NCBI GenBank assembly: GCA_964017125.1
Contig: OZ024903.1
Coordinates: forward strand, 60,760,670-60,824,669
Source: Flabesymbios commensalis
Lineage: Eukaryota; Annelida; Polychaeta; Terebellida; Flabelligeridae
Reading direction: 5' to 3'
DNA: 64,000 bases
The notes beneath the pieces were generated by a model. It worked only from the letters and a program-made list of their open reading frames with translations, searched no databases and was not told the DNA's origin. This document shows positions 63,753 to 64,000 of this stretch, one piece after another. Each line of letters opens with the position of its first letter. The first letter of the stretch is position 1. The position numbers were made by a program, and so were the translations under genes.

Positions 63753-64000
63753 CTGTAGTGGATTATCTGTTAATAATGCATTTTATACTGTAAAGCCATA
63801 TAGGGATTTTATATAAATCTCAATGATTTTTAAGAATTTTAACATATGTTTTTTGTACATACAAGTTCTGAAGGATAGCTCAGCACTTATACATTCGCAA
63901 TGTTGGCTACCTTCGATGTCAATTTCATTAGCCAACAGTAAAAACAAGGGGCCAATGGTGAGTGGGCGACTAGGTATCTAGAACCCTGTTTGAGCACCCC

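Overview
This is a window of animal nuclear DNA: intron-rich, AT-rich and crowded with small DNA-transposon repeats. Two host genes can be identified with confidence. RPS26 (40S ribosomal protein eS26) lies on the + strand, with exons at 3974-5349. CWC22 (a spliceosome factor that loads the exon-junction complex) lies on the - strand, with 19 exons spread from 62059 down to the stop codon at 19384. The repeat style and the frequent octamer TAGGCCTA suggest a marine invertebrate, possibly a deuterostome. Neither protein fixes the phylum from the sequence alone.

Layout. 1-3973: a 1.43-kb hAT-type element with an 8-bp target duplication, then a three-unit tandem array, upstream of and inside RPS26 intron 1. 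3974-5349: RPS26 exons 2-4; exon 1, which should carry the start codon, was not found. 5400-19277: a 14-kb gap between two convergent genes, filled with inverted-repeat elements, minisatellites, a 471-bp foldback element built of iterated small palindromes, and many copies of a dyad-symmetric repeat ending in CAGCAAACA/TGTTTGCTG. 19278-62059: CWC22. Its introns range from 133 bp to 8.2 kb and hold nearly all the other repeats: a ~144-bp tandem array, TTAA-flanked elements, a second hAT derivative and pogo/Tigger-type remnants. 62060-64000: a piggyBac-like fragment and a degenerate tandem array. The 5' end of CWC22 is not in view.

CWC22 reading. All 18 splice junctions join in phase, giving at least 1,438 codons. 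The order is a long charged and SR/RD-rich N-terminus (about 478 residues), the GGAYIPP motif, MIF4G, an acidic linker, MA3, the conserved C-terminal part of the core, then an Ser/Asp tract and an Arg/Asp-rich tail of about 400 residues. One intron works only as a GC-AG intron. One TTAA element begins 8 bases inside an intron, almost touching a 5' splice site.

No retrovirus, LTR element, Polinton or CRISPR array was recognised, and no intact tRNA or rRNA gene. Repeat families are named only where termini and target duplications support it; all repeat coordinates were read by eye and may be off by a few bases.
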